The notes below the pieces were generated by a model, which worked only from the letters and a program-made list of their open reading frames with translations, did not search any database and had not been told where the DNA came from. The translations under genes were made by a program, and so were the position numbers. This document shows positions 35,677-47,920 of a DNA stretch of 64,000 nucleotides, in pieces. Source of the stretch: Buxus sempervirens (lineage: Eukaryota > Streptophyta > Magnoliopsida > Buxales > Buxaceae); the NCBI GenBank assembly GCA_947561395.2, contig OX387195.1:4539828-4603827 (forward strand), in the 5' to 3' direction. The stretch's first letter is position 1; each line of letters begins with the position of its first letter.

Positions 35677-36339
35677 TCATTTACTTCTTTTAGGAATATT
35701 CAGATCAAGCTCATAAGTCTGTAAAGATCCTACCAGATCTTCAATTCTCATGGTATCAACATCTTTTGCCTCTTGAATGGCAGTAACTTTAGGTCTGAAT
35801 TTTTCAGGCAAAGATCTCAAGATTTTTCTAACAACCTTAGATGTAGAGATCTTTTCTCCAAGGTTAAAACTCGAATTAACAATATCAGACAGTCTAGCAT
35901 AAAATTCATCAAAAGACTCATCATCTTTCATGTATAGAGTTTCGAAAGATGTTGTCAGTCTTTGAAGTCTAGACAGCTTGACAGCTGAGGTTCCTTCATG
36001 AGTAACCTCAAGAATGTCCCAAGCTTCCTTACCGACTTCACATGAGGAAATTCTCCTGAATTCCTCAACACTGACAACACAAAATAAGGCATTCATTGCC
36101 TTGTTGTTCCATCCACAGAGATCAGATTCAGCTTTACTCCACTGATCATGAGGTTTAGGTATCACAACACCTCCTTCTGTTGTGATTTCTGGTGGATGAT
36201 AACCATTACAAACCGAGAGCCAGACACGCTCATCGATAGATTTCAGGTAAGCTCTCATTCTTGCTTTCCAATAAGAATAATTGTTACCTTCGAATAATGG
36301 AGGTCTTGAGGTAGATCCTCCTTCTTTTCCAAAGTCCAT
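35677..36339 (-). pseudogene. gag: Gag N-terminal half of SIRE-like element
   Basis: ATG at 36339: MDFGKEGGSTSRPPLFEG, then NYSYWKARMRAYLKSIDERV (DUF4219-like) and a UBN2-type core with LEVTHEGTSAVK, SFNLGEKIS, VRKILRSLPEKFRPKVTAI. It is 220 codons to an in-frame TGA, after which the same frame continues. Clearly homologous, domain by domain, to the gag of the gag-only element. Confidence 0.9.
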
Positions 36340-36380
36340 GCTATAGATCTAGATCACACTTTGTATAGCAATTCAAAGTG

Positions 36381-36397
36381 AATAGGCTTTGATACCA
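36381..36397 (-). other. Primer binding site of SIRE-like element
   Basis: TGGTATCAAAGCCTATT on the minus strand, two bases after the LTR end; an iMet-type site with one change from the usual TGGTATCAGAGC. Confidence 0.8.
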
Positions 36398-36399
36398 AT

Positions 36400-37584
36400 T
36401 GAAAGAGTAGAGGACTACTCTATAGGTCCACGATCTACAACAATTAAGAATTTAACAATGCGGAAACATACACACAGAGAATTATACGAGGAAACCTGAA
36501 TCCAGATCCAGGAAAAACCTCGAGTCTATATGAGGCGACTAACCCTTCAAATTTCCACTATTGAATGAAAAGACAATTACAAATGAGTACACACTTAACC
36601 TTTACAATTGAACTCACTCAACAGCAATCCACAGCTTGAATCCACGAACTGCAACACAGCTTGAATCCACAAGCTGCAAAGCACGATCAATCCAGATCGC
36701 AAACAATCACTCAACAGTGATCCACAGTTCAAATCCACGAACTGCAACACAGCTTGAATCCACAAGCTGCAGAACACGATCAATCCAGATCGCAACAATC
36801 ACCTCAGAATCCACTGAGACAATCCAATGCAGTATGAATCCACCTATGCATCCAACAAAGTCGATCACCAATCCAGGCGATCACACGATCAGGTGAAGTT
36901 CCGAATTGAAGAAGAATCCTCAACCTTCAATTCTAGGCGATCTATCTCAGATCTCCCCCTCACTCGATCACCGACTCTCTAAAGAAGAATTGATCGAATC
37001 TTGAACACCTCAAGATCCAAAATCAAATTGATCCAAAGAATAAAGTCATTACTAAAAATTACAGCACGTCTATTTAAAGGAGAAAACTCAGATCGCGTCG
37101 AGCGCTGGTGGCGTCGTGGTGCGATCGGGGTAGACGGCTGGAAGCAAACTCAAGTCCCGCTTAGAACAGGTTGAATCAGTTAAGGGCGCGCTGCCAGCGC
37201 GCTGCTAGCGCGAGGGAACGCGGCATGTGCACAGCTGATCATAGAATCTTCAATCTCGCTCTGCGCTACCAGCGGCGTGTCGGCGTCGCCTTACGACGTT
37301 AGTGCACGTGCCTTACTTTCAAAGCACTGTTTCACTTATGCGCTGCCAGCGGAGTGGCAACGGCGTTGTTCCGCGCAAGTGCCTTTACAAGAGATGCTTT
37401 ATTTTGACAATCTTTCATTTCATTGAGCTACCAGCGGCGTGGTAGCTGTGTGGCAGCATCGCCTTCTTCTTCTTTACTAAATTCACTGAATTTTCATTAT
37501 TTATTCTGCACATCTTGAAGATTATTAGAAGACATAATTTGTCAAACATTTGCCATAAAGGAAGTGTGAGTTTTCACACTTACA
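36400..37584 (-). repeat. 5' LTR of SIRE-like element
   Basis: 1185 bp partner of 24811-25994, including the tip hairpin, CpG block and TATA. One internal near-duplication (TTGAATCCACAAGCTGCA, twice) is shared by both LTRs. Confidence 0.93.
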
Positions 37585-37589
37585 AGTTG

Positions 37590-38870
37590 CCTCCCCCTCC
37601 CTTTGCCTCACCATCATCCCCATCATCGTCACCACCACCAAAACCATCGTAGTCATGCCCAGACTCGTCCCCATCATCGTCACCAATGCCAGACTCAACA
37701 CCACCACCATCCTCACTATCATTAGTGCCATTGTGACCATCATCTTTGTCTGAGCCGTTCAACATCTTCGACTTAGCCTAAGGATCAACTACCTACTTCT
37801 CTCTTACCCTAGTCTATTGATTTGTCCTAACCCTAGTCCTATCAAATGAAGGAATCAAGACCCTATCAAATGAATCCATGATGCCCTCCCTAAGGTCCAA
37901 CCTCATGCTCCATCACTGCATCAACATCGATGCCCATATCAGCAGCCACTCTAGCAATATTTGAATTCAGCCGACTGTCTGCCTCATCCAACTCAATCAC
38001 CACCCTCCATCCACTTCGTAAATTGGTCATCCTCCTCAAATACGTTGTTGTATATTGCATCAAGTGGGGTTCCAAGGAGTGACTTTCTTTGAATCAACCT
38101 CGAGCAGCATCTACTCTAGCCTTATGTTGTAATGGCAGAAAACAAGCTTATGCAGCTTCTCTTAAATAATCCATTTGCATGCCAATTTTTTAATGTGTGA
38201 GAAGTTATTAAAATGTAGCATAAGTAACTTCATTTCCAAATATCCCATTCACCTTAAACATAGGGAATAGCTTTGCATATACATTCTCCACAACATCACA
38301 TAACTCACAATGGGTCTACAGCCATTGAGAGTAAAAGTATTTTAGATTCAAATAATGGGCTACCATCGAATAAATATCACAGGTTACTATTCAGTACTCA
38401 CAACTTCTAGATGTAAATTTTAATTAAATTACTTTATTATTAACTATTGAAACGTACTTGCACGGTGGAGAGAGTGCTCAAATGTGTTATACCATTATTT
38501 ATCAATGATCTTATGTATTCATTGGTATAATCTAGGAGAAGCAGCCTGGATATACTCCTTTATCAATCTCATAGATTCATAAATACTACCCATGGTGGGG
38601 TATGCATCACTGTTCACGGCTCTCATCACCCTATAAATGGGTCCAACATGGCATTCAGGTCCAGAACTCTCTCCCAAATACTAGTAAACAAGACAATGTC
38701 ATCTACCCTCCTCCCCATGGTAATGCTGCTCAATGTGCAACTAGTCCAACCATAAGGTGTGAACATGGCTCTTAACCCAGACTTGTGCCAAAGAATGATC
38801 TCCAAGGCAATGTAATTTGTGGTGAACTATGTAATACTAGGTCTTAAAATATCACCTCGACATGCTGATA
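37590..38870 (-). pseudogene. hAT transposase C-terminal half (pseudogene)
   Basis: Minus-strand translation shows FTTNYIALEIILWHKSGLRAM near 38740-38830, matching the post-DUF659 region (FATNYIAL-type). EKLHKLVFCHYNIRL near 38130-38175 is the hATC dimerisation motif, followed by FEEDDQFTKWMEGGD and an acidic Asp/Gly-rich tail at 37580-37765. Many stops and shifts. The SIRE-like element is inserted just past this tail. It continues to the right across the solo LTR. Confidence 0.75.
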
Positions 38871-38875
38871 TACTT

Positions 38876-40407
38876 TTTCGCAAGTGCACGAATTCGTAAC
38901 AAGTAATAAAGTGATGAAATAGAGTGTCGAACCCACAGGGAATGGTAGCTACTAAATACTGAAATTACTATCCTAAATTCTATTTGGATAATCAAAAAGT
39001 GAGATGGGTTTTTAACTAGCAATTAAAATTATTAACTAGGAAAATATAAGGTTAAGGTTCAATAAGAGATTTAAAATACTAAGGCATTTGATTTCATCAT
39101 AAACAAATCTGAATTAACTCTTGAATACACATGCTACTGAATGTTATAATTCAATTTGAAAGCGAAAATCCCTATTCTATCCAATCGAGACCCAACGAAC
39201 TTACCTTCCCACGATAACTCACGATATCTCTATGTGAATTTAAAGGCAAAAAGGCACATTAAGATCTGTGGAGTTTCATGTCCAAAAACACAAAGCTACA
39301 TAAACCATGCCAATATCTCTATCAACATGTAGAATATGGTATTTTATCACAGGAACTAAAATTGTATATCTCCTCTCGGTCTCAATACAATTATCAAATA
39401 CAATTGAATGGTGATCAAATACTCAATTGGGTTAAGCACAATAATAAAATACTCAAAGAATGAATCATAAATCCTTCAGCAATATTATTCAGAATTAAAA
39501 CATCATGTTTAGGTTACATCAAAGCCTTAGAAAGAGAAATTAGTTCATGACTGAACTAAGAATAACCATCAAAACAGAGTATATTAAAAAGAGAAGAAAA
39601 GAGAAGAAATAAACTAATGAGATCCAAGCTTTGATCTCTCCCACGTTCCTTGGTTCCTCCTCACGTTCCCAGCATCAAAAAACCCTTCTCTTCACGTTCC
39701 AGCTCCTTCTTTATAGAAAATCTCAAAGCTTGCCCAAAAATCCCTTGAAGAGAAAATAAGAACTTTCCTTCCAAGACTCCTAAGGAAGAGAGAACTTCCC
39801 TTCCTTGTATATCCACGACTTAGAAGTCCAAAAACGGCCTAATCTTCTTAATTAGAAACCCCTTAAAGTCCTCCTAAAAACTATAAGAAGATCCCCAAGA
39901 AAAAGGAAACAAATCCGCAAAGTTCGGAATTTTATAACAGGTTTTAATACTTGATCGTTCGAACGTTCATCGAACGCGGGTCGAACGTTCAGGTCAAAAA
40001 GTATTTTCCTCTTCTCTTGTTCGAACGTTCATCGAACGGTCAGCGAACGCTGCTCATAACTTCTCTATTTTTCACCAACGTTCGAACGACAATCGAACGT
40101 TCAGCTCACGCTGCTCTCGGGTTTCTCTGTACATCACCAACGTTCGAACGACAGGCGAACGGTCAGCGAACGTTGCTCATATCTTCTACAATTTGACTCC
40201 GATTGTTACGCCGTTTGAACCGTGACTTCTATAATCACCGAGCGTATCTCTAAATCAACAAATTAGGCAAAATTTAGACAATGAAAATAAAATGCAAAGA
40301 TGAAAGACTTTGACAATTTCTAAGTAAAATTGGGAATTAAATATGAAATAAAACCAGATAAGTCATGAAATTAATGCTCTATAATGTGGTATTTTCATGA
40401 CTTATCA
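38876..40407 (-). mobile_element. Solo LTR, gypsy-like family, TSD CATGC
   Basis: CATGC at 38871-38875 and 40408-40412. On the minus strand the LTR begins TGATAAGTCATGAAAATACC and ends GAAAAAGTATATCA, 1532 bp. It has inverted motifs of the CGTTCGAACG type (39952-40185) upstream of TCTATAAAG near 39712-39720. Its U3 shares about 60 bp with the gag-only copia LTRs. Family assignment is from the LTR end style only. Confidence 0.85.
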
Positions 40408-40412
40408 CATGC

Positions 40413-40905
40413 CTCTTTTGTCATTGCCAGAATGATGGAATGGTTGTAAATGAATGTTGTCATTACCCTAGCATCAGTGATTATGCGAAATATACTCTAT
40501 CTATGTGCAATAGCCTCTAGTATAAAGTCTATGCAATGAGCAACACATGTTGGCCAAAAAAGCAGGTACCTCTCTTGTATCATCATACCGGCCTTCTTGT
40601 AGTGTTCCCCATTATCTGTTACAATCTGAATTACATTTCTCTTCCCCACCACCTTAATCACCGCCCTCAATAACTTAGCAATGTAGTCTTAATATTTAAT
40701 ACAGTCAAATTCTTCCACTGACTTCAAGACAACTTCCTCAGCCTCACAATAAACTATAAAATTAATGATAGAAAGTTTGGTCAGACCTATCCAACCATCA
40801 CACATAATCGTGCAACCGAACTCCTCCTAATATAGACTCAGCTCATCAATGTAATACCGCAGCTCCTTTTCCTCTTCATCTAGATACATTCCCATTATCT
40901 CATAT
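40413..40905 (-). pseudogene. hAT transposase DUF659 region (pseudogene)
   Basis: Minus strand reads YYIDELSLY, stop, EEFGCTIMCDGWIGLTKLSI, NFIVYCEAEEVVLKSVEEFD, then IQIVTDNGEHYKKAGMMIQE and PTCVAHCIDFILEAI. The catalytic Asp contexts of DUF659 hAT proteins (CDGW, VTDNG) are visible. In-frame stops show it is dead. The reading resumes left of the solo LTR (FIYNHSIILAMTKE... then FTTNYIAL). Confidence 0.85.
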
Positions 40906-40920
40906 GGGTGGGGAGTAGTA

Positions 40921-41225
40921 CTAGGGCTGTCAATGGGTCGGATCCTGATCCGATTACAGTCCGGTTCCGATTAAATTTATCCAATTTCATTGGATCTTTA
41001 TCCATCTGGCAGATCAAACACGAATCCAAATATTAGATCCATTTAATAGTCGGATTCAGATCTTACTATGCACACTTCGATCCCTAGTGCACGCGGAAAG
41101 TCGAAGGCATCCTGAACCCAGTACGCTTCGTCCTTGCCACGTGAGAAGTTCACGTAGGCTTTAGTTTGGGATTAAAGGATTTGAATGAAAAGGAAGTCAC
41201 TACTACGATACTACCTGATGGGGTG
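40921..41225. other. Short unassigned stretch with a hAT-like terminus
   Basis: TAGGGCTGTCAATGGGTCGG at 40926-40945 is typical of hAT-type or other short DNA-transposon ends. No partner terminus is found before the Tat LTR at 41226. No gene. Confidence 0.3.
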
Positions 41226-43349
41226 TGTAAGCACCCAAATTTTTCTGAAACCAACATGTGCTAAAAACAACAAAACCCTGAAACATGTCTAAACCCAGAG
41301 AAACAAAAGTGTCTTGCCACCTGAGCCTGGATTGACTGTCATACCCTATTCCAATGGGTAGGAAATCCCGATATATGACCTATTCCAATGGGTAGGAAAT
41401 CCCGATATGGTTCCAACACAATCAAGTTTGCGCAAATCATAGTCCGGATGAAGAAGATTTGAGCAAAACAAACCCAAGGGTAAAATGGTAATTAAAAGAC
41501 TAAAAGACAAAACAAGGTGGGATAAAAAAGGAGAGAGAAATTCACAACCGTATGGAATGTACGATTGCTTTATTTTTTTCCTTTTTCTGGCACGCCGCTC
41601 CAATGGCGAATCGCATGGTGCGGTGCCCTACTCTGACCTGGCAAAACTAAAGGGGGCACACAAACCAACGCGCTGCGTGCGTCAAAGCAGAGCAGCGCCA
41701 GAGCAAATCAAAGAGGCCATCCGTACATATTGTACAGTTTTGAAGCAACCGTACAATATGTACGATTGAGAACATTGCACTATAAAACGCACAATTCGGG
41801 CACTGTTCAGGGGTTGGTGGATGTTCATTAGTTTTCCTCTCTTCTCTCTGCAACCAAGACCTCCGGAAGACCCTTTCTTCCTCCCCTAAACCCAAAAACC
41901 ACCTTAAACCAACCATAAAACCATCTCCAAACCTATCAATCCTTTCTCCTTCTTCATCTCAACTAAGAAGGAACTCTTTTGGAGGAGGAAAGGGGGAACT
42001 TCTCTTTGTTGTAAGAATCCTTCAAGGATGCCCAAGGCACTACCAAAGACCTTCCTTCAACAAGGTGAGTCTTCCTCCTTGTTCTTAGTGAAACATATGT
42101 AATTTTGATGAAGTAATGCCATGTTCTAGCCCCACTTGTTCTTGGGGGTTCTTTCTCTTTATGGTGGCAATCCTTCTCTAAGGAACGGTTTAGGTGAGGT
42201 AAGCACAAGCAAAAGTGTTCATACAAGGGAGTGAGTGAGGTCTTTGGAGTTCTTTGAGACCATTTGGGGTAATCCAATCATTAAGAAATGTTGTTTATTC
42301 CCCCTCTCAAATTTTGGATCTAATGTAATCCTTTAAACCCTGTTATCCCTTCTTTAGTTTATTTCATTCCACCTATTTGCTTGTTATGAGCTGATTTTTT
42401 ATTAAAAGCATGTGTACACTTGTTTCATGCACACACACTCCACTCAATCATGATCAAGAGAGCTTATGATGCATGAACACATTCCATGTATGCACACATT
42501 GCTCACAGAAGAGTGTTTAAGCTTGATTTATTATGTTTCTTTATTGTTGATTGTATCATGTGTGGTTTGGCCGATGTACTTTGAGCGAATGGCCTTTCGG
42601 GCCTCCCATTCAACCTCTTTGCTTAAGAAAGGTTGAGTTTGCTTCATAACCAAAAGTGAGTAACCTTTTCTCCACTTCCAATACCTGGAGTCCGGCTTCA
42701 AAAGAGGAAGAAGGAGCCCCAAGCCCTTTCTCCATACACCATTTTGGTTAATCACATAGGAAATAGGTTAAGTGATGCTTAAAATCAATCCTTAAAAAGC
42801 CTTAATACCAAAAGGGTCCCCAGACCCAAATTGGGACTTTGGGCTTACCCTAAGCCCAACACGGCATTTCATGGACCTTCCAACAGGGCCCACCATTCAG
42901 GCTCAGATCATACAAACTAAAGATTAAAATCAAAATAAATGGGACCTACACCATGCATATGGTCCCCACCAAAGACCAAATCAAGCAGGCATGCTGGCTT
43001 AGGACGGGTGAGATAAAAAATGAGTTGACTCAGCCAAACTTAACCAGGGATGACCCATGGGACCCATCTTTTGATGGGGCGGACCGGGGTGTCTACCGAC
43101 TTCCCAAACCGTAACTGGACCCTTTCTCAGAATCTCGAAGCGTAGACCACCTATTAGACAGCCTCTTAAGCATCTAGGTGTCTGCTTGCACCCCATCAGG
43201 TAGTGGCGACTCCCAAGCCCCCAAATTCCTCAAGCCTGATATCCTGGAAGCGTGCCGATCCTACACGCTTTCACAAGAAAGCACCGAACCTTCCTGAAAG
43301 AGGGACCCACGTTCCCTCCGCATCCATGCGCCACGGACCGAAGTGCACA
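41226..43349 (+). mobile_element. 5' LTR of Tat/Ogre-like gypsy element A
   Basis: It begins TGTAAGCACCCAAATTTTTC and ends GAAGTGCACA, 2124 bp, followed after TAGCC by a tRNA-Arg-type primer site. Candidate target site GGGTG at 41221-41225. It contains the Tat-family box GGTGTCTGCTTGCACCCCAT (43178-43197) and AGTGGCGACTCC. Two adjacent copies of CCTATTCCAATGGGTAGG (41344, 41380) occur near the start. Confidence 0.75.
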
Positions 43350-43354
43350 TAGCC

Positions 43355-43373
43355 TGGCGACTCCGCCGAGGAC
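43355..43373 (+). other. Primer binding site, tRNA-Arg type
   Basis: TGGCGACTCCGCCGAGGAC, five bases after the LTR end, close to TGGCGACTCCGCTGGGGAC, the tRNA-Arg-complementary site known in Ogre elements. Confidence 0.7.
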
Positions 43374-43830
43374 TTGCCAACCTATTCAGATCCTGGTTCT
43401 AACTTATCTAAGTAATGTATGGAATATGTTGTGAAAAGCATGTCTAGGAAGCTCTGTCACAAAGGACTTAAATGGCCTAAGGAAACTGGGTCTTAAGTGG
43501 GACCATTTGTGACCCCTCCAATTTCCTGGGAGCTTTCCTGGTGCAATTTCACATACAAAATTCCCCACTTTACTACATAAGGCAGTATGTTAAGCCGAGT
43601 CAACTCAAACTCACCCAGTTTAGTGCACTGCACTCAACCACTTGCACACATGTGCACTCGCGCACACTGTGGATGATTTACATGCTTTGATATGAACTAC
43701 GTGGGGTGACACATGCAAGGGAGCCCGCGTGCATGATTCGAACCGAATGAGATCTATGACATGCTTCTAATCCTACAGCCCTAGATCTCTCTAGCAACCA
43801 CCCTTCTTTACCATAGAAAGAACTTTTGGG
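43374..43830 (+). other. Leader of Tat element A, left part
   Basis: Non-coding. ACGTGGGGTGACACATGCAA (43699) matches the leader of the older copy at 20688. Split by the solo LTR that follows. Confidence 0.6.
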
Positions 43831-43835
43831 ATGAT

Positions 43836-46800
43836 TGTGCGCACGTCGGAAATGCGGCACAGGAAAATTCGGAGTCACCACCACCTGATGAAGTGCAGGC
43901 GGACACCTAGGTGCCTAATCTTGTCTATTGGGCTGGTCTGCGGCTTGAGATTCTGAGAAAGTTTCTCGGTTGTGGTCTGGGGAAGTCCGTAGACACCCCA
44001 GTCCACCCTGTCGGATGACGGGTCCCATGGGTTCCCTGATTTGAGTCAGCTTGCCTTGGTCTCACCCGATTCCTAATCCGATATGCAATTTGGTTAAGTC
44101 TGGCGGGACCACCTGAGTGGTGCGGGTCCCTTTGATTGATTTTATCTTGCTTATTTTAGATGATTAGAGTCTGACTGGGTGGGCCCTGTTGGAAGGCCCA
44201 CGATGTCCGTGGTGGGCTTTGACTAAGCCCATATGCCTCTGGCGGGCCTCTGTCTAGTCCTAGGAGGCCCTGTGGACTTGGGTGAAATGAATTAATTTTG
44301 TTTAGTTTATTCAAGTTGGAGACTTATGTGGTTTTCATGCCATAAGTGGGCCGGCATTGGTTTGCGGGCCCCTGGGTGGGCCCCCATGATGGATGCCAAA
44401 GTGTTTTCAATTTATCCTTATTTAAATTTGCCAAGATGTTTTGGACATTGGGCTTGGGGCCCGTAGTCTAGTTCCGAGCTTGAAAGCCCGAATTCCATGA
44501 AGTTAGGGTTTAAACCCACACTTGGTTTGGTTAGTGGGCTTTGGCGGGGCCGATAGGCCCTAGCCTTGGGTCTCGGCCAAACCACACAATTTAGAACACA
44601 TTCCACGAAGCAAGGTTTGGGTGGGCCGCATTGGGTTTGGCCCGACCGGTTCAATCAGTTCATTTTACTCAACTTGCTTAATTGCATGCTCTTGGGTTTA
44701 TCGGGCTTGGTGGGCCCCGTTGGAAGGCCCACTAGTGTACCAAATTGTACCGGCAGTCCAGGTCCTATGTCCCGGAAACCCTATTGGTTTACTTGGTTTG
44801 GTGGAAATATCATTCAAATTCGACAAGAACCAGAGAAAACCAAAATTGGCATTTCTGCCATGTAGCCGACATTACTTGTCGGCTACACACAAGTCCTAGG
44901 TGATCCGACCTGAGTTGCCGGATCACCTCAAAATTGCCTTTTTCGAGCCTTTGAAATTGGGGTGGCTCTTGTGGGCTTCCTGGAGGTTTCTACAAGTCAT
45001 GTGGGCCCCTGGGAGGGCCCACATTGGTTCAGGTTTGGGGGAGAGGCCTCATTTGGCCTTCTTTTGGGTTTTCTCAACACAAATCAAAGGGAAGGAGGGG
45101 GTGCATGGGGCTGCTGCCCCTCCTCACTTCCTTTCTACAATCCCAGCAGTAGCATGGGGGCCTTGACACCCCAATTTCCAGTTCCCACCTCACCAATCGG
45201 TGCATGGTCCAAGATTAAAGATGAGGCCCGCCAGAACATGCAAGATCACCACAAAGCAATACATGTTATAGAACATGGAATATCAAGCAATAAAAGGGGC
45301 TAAATCCCAAGAAAAAAAACAGTCAAACATAAGGGGAGGGGAGCCCACTTCCACACCTAAGAACAGTAGGCTAAACCCACACACATGCTCACATTAATAG
45401 GTTTTGGATTATGCTCAAATAGTGGGGTGGGGTGCAAGCATCAAGGCATTAGATTTAAGGGAGAAATGAAGCATGTATTGACATATGAAAGACAGCAAGC
45501 TCTTAAAGAAAGGATCATGCTTATGTATGTATGTACCAAAAACAGCAAATAAACAACAAGCCATGCATGTAGAACAAACAAACCATCAAGCAAGCTCTAA
45601 ATGTATGCATGGGAGTAATATGTTCGGGAGGGAGGTGATGCTGCTGTTGGAAGGCTCAGGTGTACCATGCTCATGGATCAAAATAGCATATGGTGGGGTC
45701 ACTTATCAAAATAATCCGACAAAATAAAAGGCACCTCATGCATGCACTATCAAGAGACTTAAAAGAAAGCTTGTTGTAGGTGGATGTACAGCATCCATTA
45801 AATGGGGGTTTAGCATGTAATAGGGGCTGGGGATGCATGGATATCAGGGATAAGGCAGCATGCATGCAAGGGTTGGAGGGCTGGGCCTGGTCTTGCTTTA
45901 GGCCTGCTGGGACAGCAGCAAACAATGAAGGTTTGCTGCTGTCCCCAGCAGCAATTCACCTATGTCACAATGAAGGGATCATGACAATGGCTCACCATAT
46001 GCTACAAAGTACAGCAAACCACAAATTATCTTTCAGAAAAAAAAAAGAAGAGATTCATGCTTGGATATGCAAAACAGCAAGTTGAGAGAGAAGAGAGGGA
46101 GGGGGAAGCATGCTTATCATGAAATCTAACAACATGGTACACAAGGGAATGAAAAGCATGCATCTACACATAAAAAAACTACAAGTTACCAGGGTACAGC
46201 CAGCAGCCAAATACCCAAGAAAACAGTAAAAAAAAGAAGGTGAGAAAGGAGGAGAAAGAAGAAGGGAAATGGGGCTTATATTAGGATACATTAGATGGTA
46301 AAGGGAGGAACATGCTCCTCCTACAAGAGGCTTAAAATGAACCCTTGGACAGCAACTAAAAGATACCAAAAAGTGTGTAAAAATGGGCTCCCATGCTTCC
46401 CTAAAGGAACCTACATGGACTTCTTACTGGAGGTGGCTTTCATGCCATGAAAGAGACAATACATACATGCTCAAGTCACCATAGAAAAGAACTCATGCAA
46501 GGGAAGAAGAAAGGAGCAGAAAAATAGTGAAAAATCTGGTATTAATATATGTGTGGTGAGGAAACTTCGACAGCTCATATCTCCTTCATCCGGACTCCAA
46601 TTTGGGCAAACTCAATTGCGTTAGACTTGTATCGGAGCCCTCTATCCAATGATATAGAGCTAAGCACTTGGCTCGGGGTTCAAAAAAAGTCAACTTTCGG
46701 CTCACCCTCAAGTTTGACCGGCCCACAAAATCTTCATCCGGACTCCGATTCCAGCAAACTCAGTTGCATTGGACTCATGTCGGGATTCTCTATCCATTGA

Positions 46801-46924
46801 GATAAAGCAAGGTGGCCAATTATCACTTGATCAAAAAGTCAATTTTTGACCCCTTAGGGTTTGACTTTTTAGCCGGGTTTTGAATTTCCGGCTCTTCCGG
46901 GAGAGCAAAAATGAGGTGCTTACA
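43836..46924 (-). mobile_element. Tat-family solo LTR in the leader of element A, TSD ATGAT
   Basis: ATGAT at 43831-43835 and 46925-46929. On the minus strand it begins TGTAAGCACCTCATTTTTGC and ends CGACGTGCGCACA, 3089 bp. U3 contains two copies of an ACTTCG/TCATCCGGACTCC-type unit (46560-46800). Rich in short ORFs, none with a recognised domain. Sister to 56701-60586. Confidence 0.93.
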
Positions 46925-46929
46925 ATGAT

Positions 46930-47920
46930 ATTAGCCTAACACTCCCTTGGCTTGCTGGGGAAAGCGAAGGTTAAACATCCCCCCAGGTTTCTGGATTCCT
47001 ATAGCGCCATTGGTTTCTTGCCGTGGGACACGAGAGGTTTTGGACTTGGCTCAAACCCTTGTAGACGTTTGTCTCGAGCTAGGTATCCTTTTTCCCACCC
47101 AACATTCCGGTACATTTTTTGTGATGGAATTTGATTGCGAATGATGATACAAGAGGAATAAAATCAATCTAAAACCCAAGAGTCCATCAGGGGCAGCAAC
47201 CCCTAACTCCCTTTTGCATCAAATGAGTGCACCCTCGACTCAGGGCTACCTCAACCCTAAATTAGGAAGCCAACCTAACTTTGATCAGGGGGCCACCCCA
47301 GATCCATGCATTTGAGTCCTGAGAGTCGTGGGCCTTGACCCATTGAGTCCGCAGGAAGTACACTAGATTCGAAATAGTCTTCAAGCAGACGAAAGCCGGC
47401 CAGATCAGACAAGTCAGAAAAGCAGATGAAAGCAAGCCATATCAAAACGGCGGCAGTGGAACCCTAGATTCAGGCCTTTCAGCTACCTTCTTTGAAATCA
47501 GATGTATCCTTTCTTGGGGTTCCCAACAACCCTGGGATCAAACTCTTTTCTAGTTTTTCAAGCTTCTTGTAAAGTTCGCCCTCATTGGCAAATTGTAAGT
47601 ATCGTTTGAATGGACATCAGAGATTCTTCAGAACAAATGAAAGGAAAAGATTGATTTGGACTTGGATGTGCTTCCTTACACAAATACGTCTAGAAGTCGT
47701 GCCTCCACTGGCACCAACCCTTTTAGGGCTACACACACATTTTAATTCACTTGTGTGTTTTGTTTGACACAATGTCTAAGGATGGTAAGATGCTAAACAT
47801 TTGCTTTCACTTGCATAAGCCTGTTTGCATATCAGAGTGCACGCACTTAGAAATCAAGCACCACTTACACTGGCACATTTGGTTAAATCTCTTTGAAAAA
47901 GGGCACAAAAAAGGATTATT
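46930..47920 (+). other. Leader of Tat element A, right part (non-coding)
   Basis: GGGAAAGCGAAGGTTAAAC (46958) and CTCGAGCTAGGTATCC (47074) match the older copy at 20855 and 20965. No gag ORF was found before the tandem array. Confidence 0.5.

Larger units (their letters stand above)
24811..37584 (-). mobile_element. SIRE/Maximus-like Ty1/copia element, TSD AGTTG, with nested solo LTR
   Basis: AGTTG is at 24806-24810 and 37585-37589. LTRs are 24811-25994 and 36400-37584; by eye I count about 20 differences over 1185 positions, so insertion is fairly recent. Minus-strand order: 5' LTR, iMet primer site, gag with two zinc knuckles, protease, integrase, RT, RNase H, spacer, env-position ORF, polypurine tract, 3' LTR. 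This is the SIRE/Maximus plan. Damage is a handful of stops and two frameshifts plus the solo LTR at 32157-34679. Without that insert it is about 10.2 kb. Confidence 0.92.

Noticed and set aside
40926..41225. A complete small hAT element starting TAGGGCTGTCAATGGG
   Set aside because: No matching right terminus or 8-bp TSD was found.
44418..45303. Several overlapping ORFs of 78-113 codons
   Set aside because: All lie in the body of a solo LTR with perfect TSD and match non-coding text of its sister LTRs.
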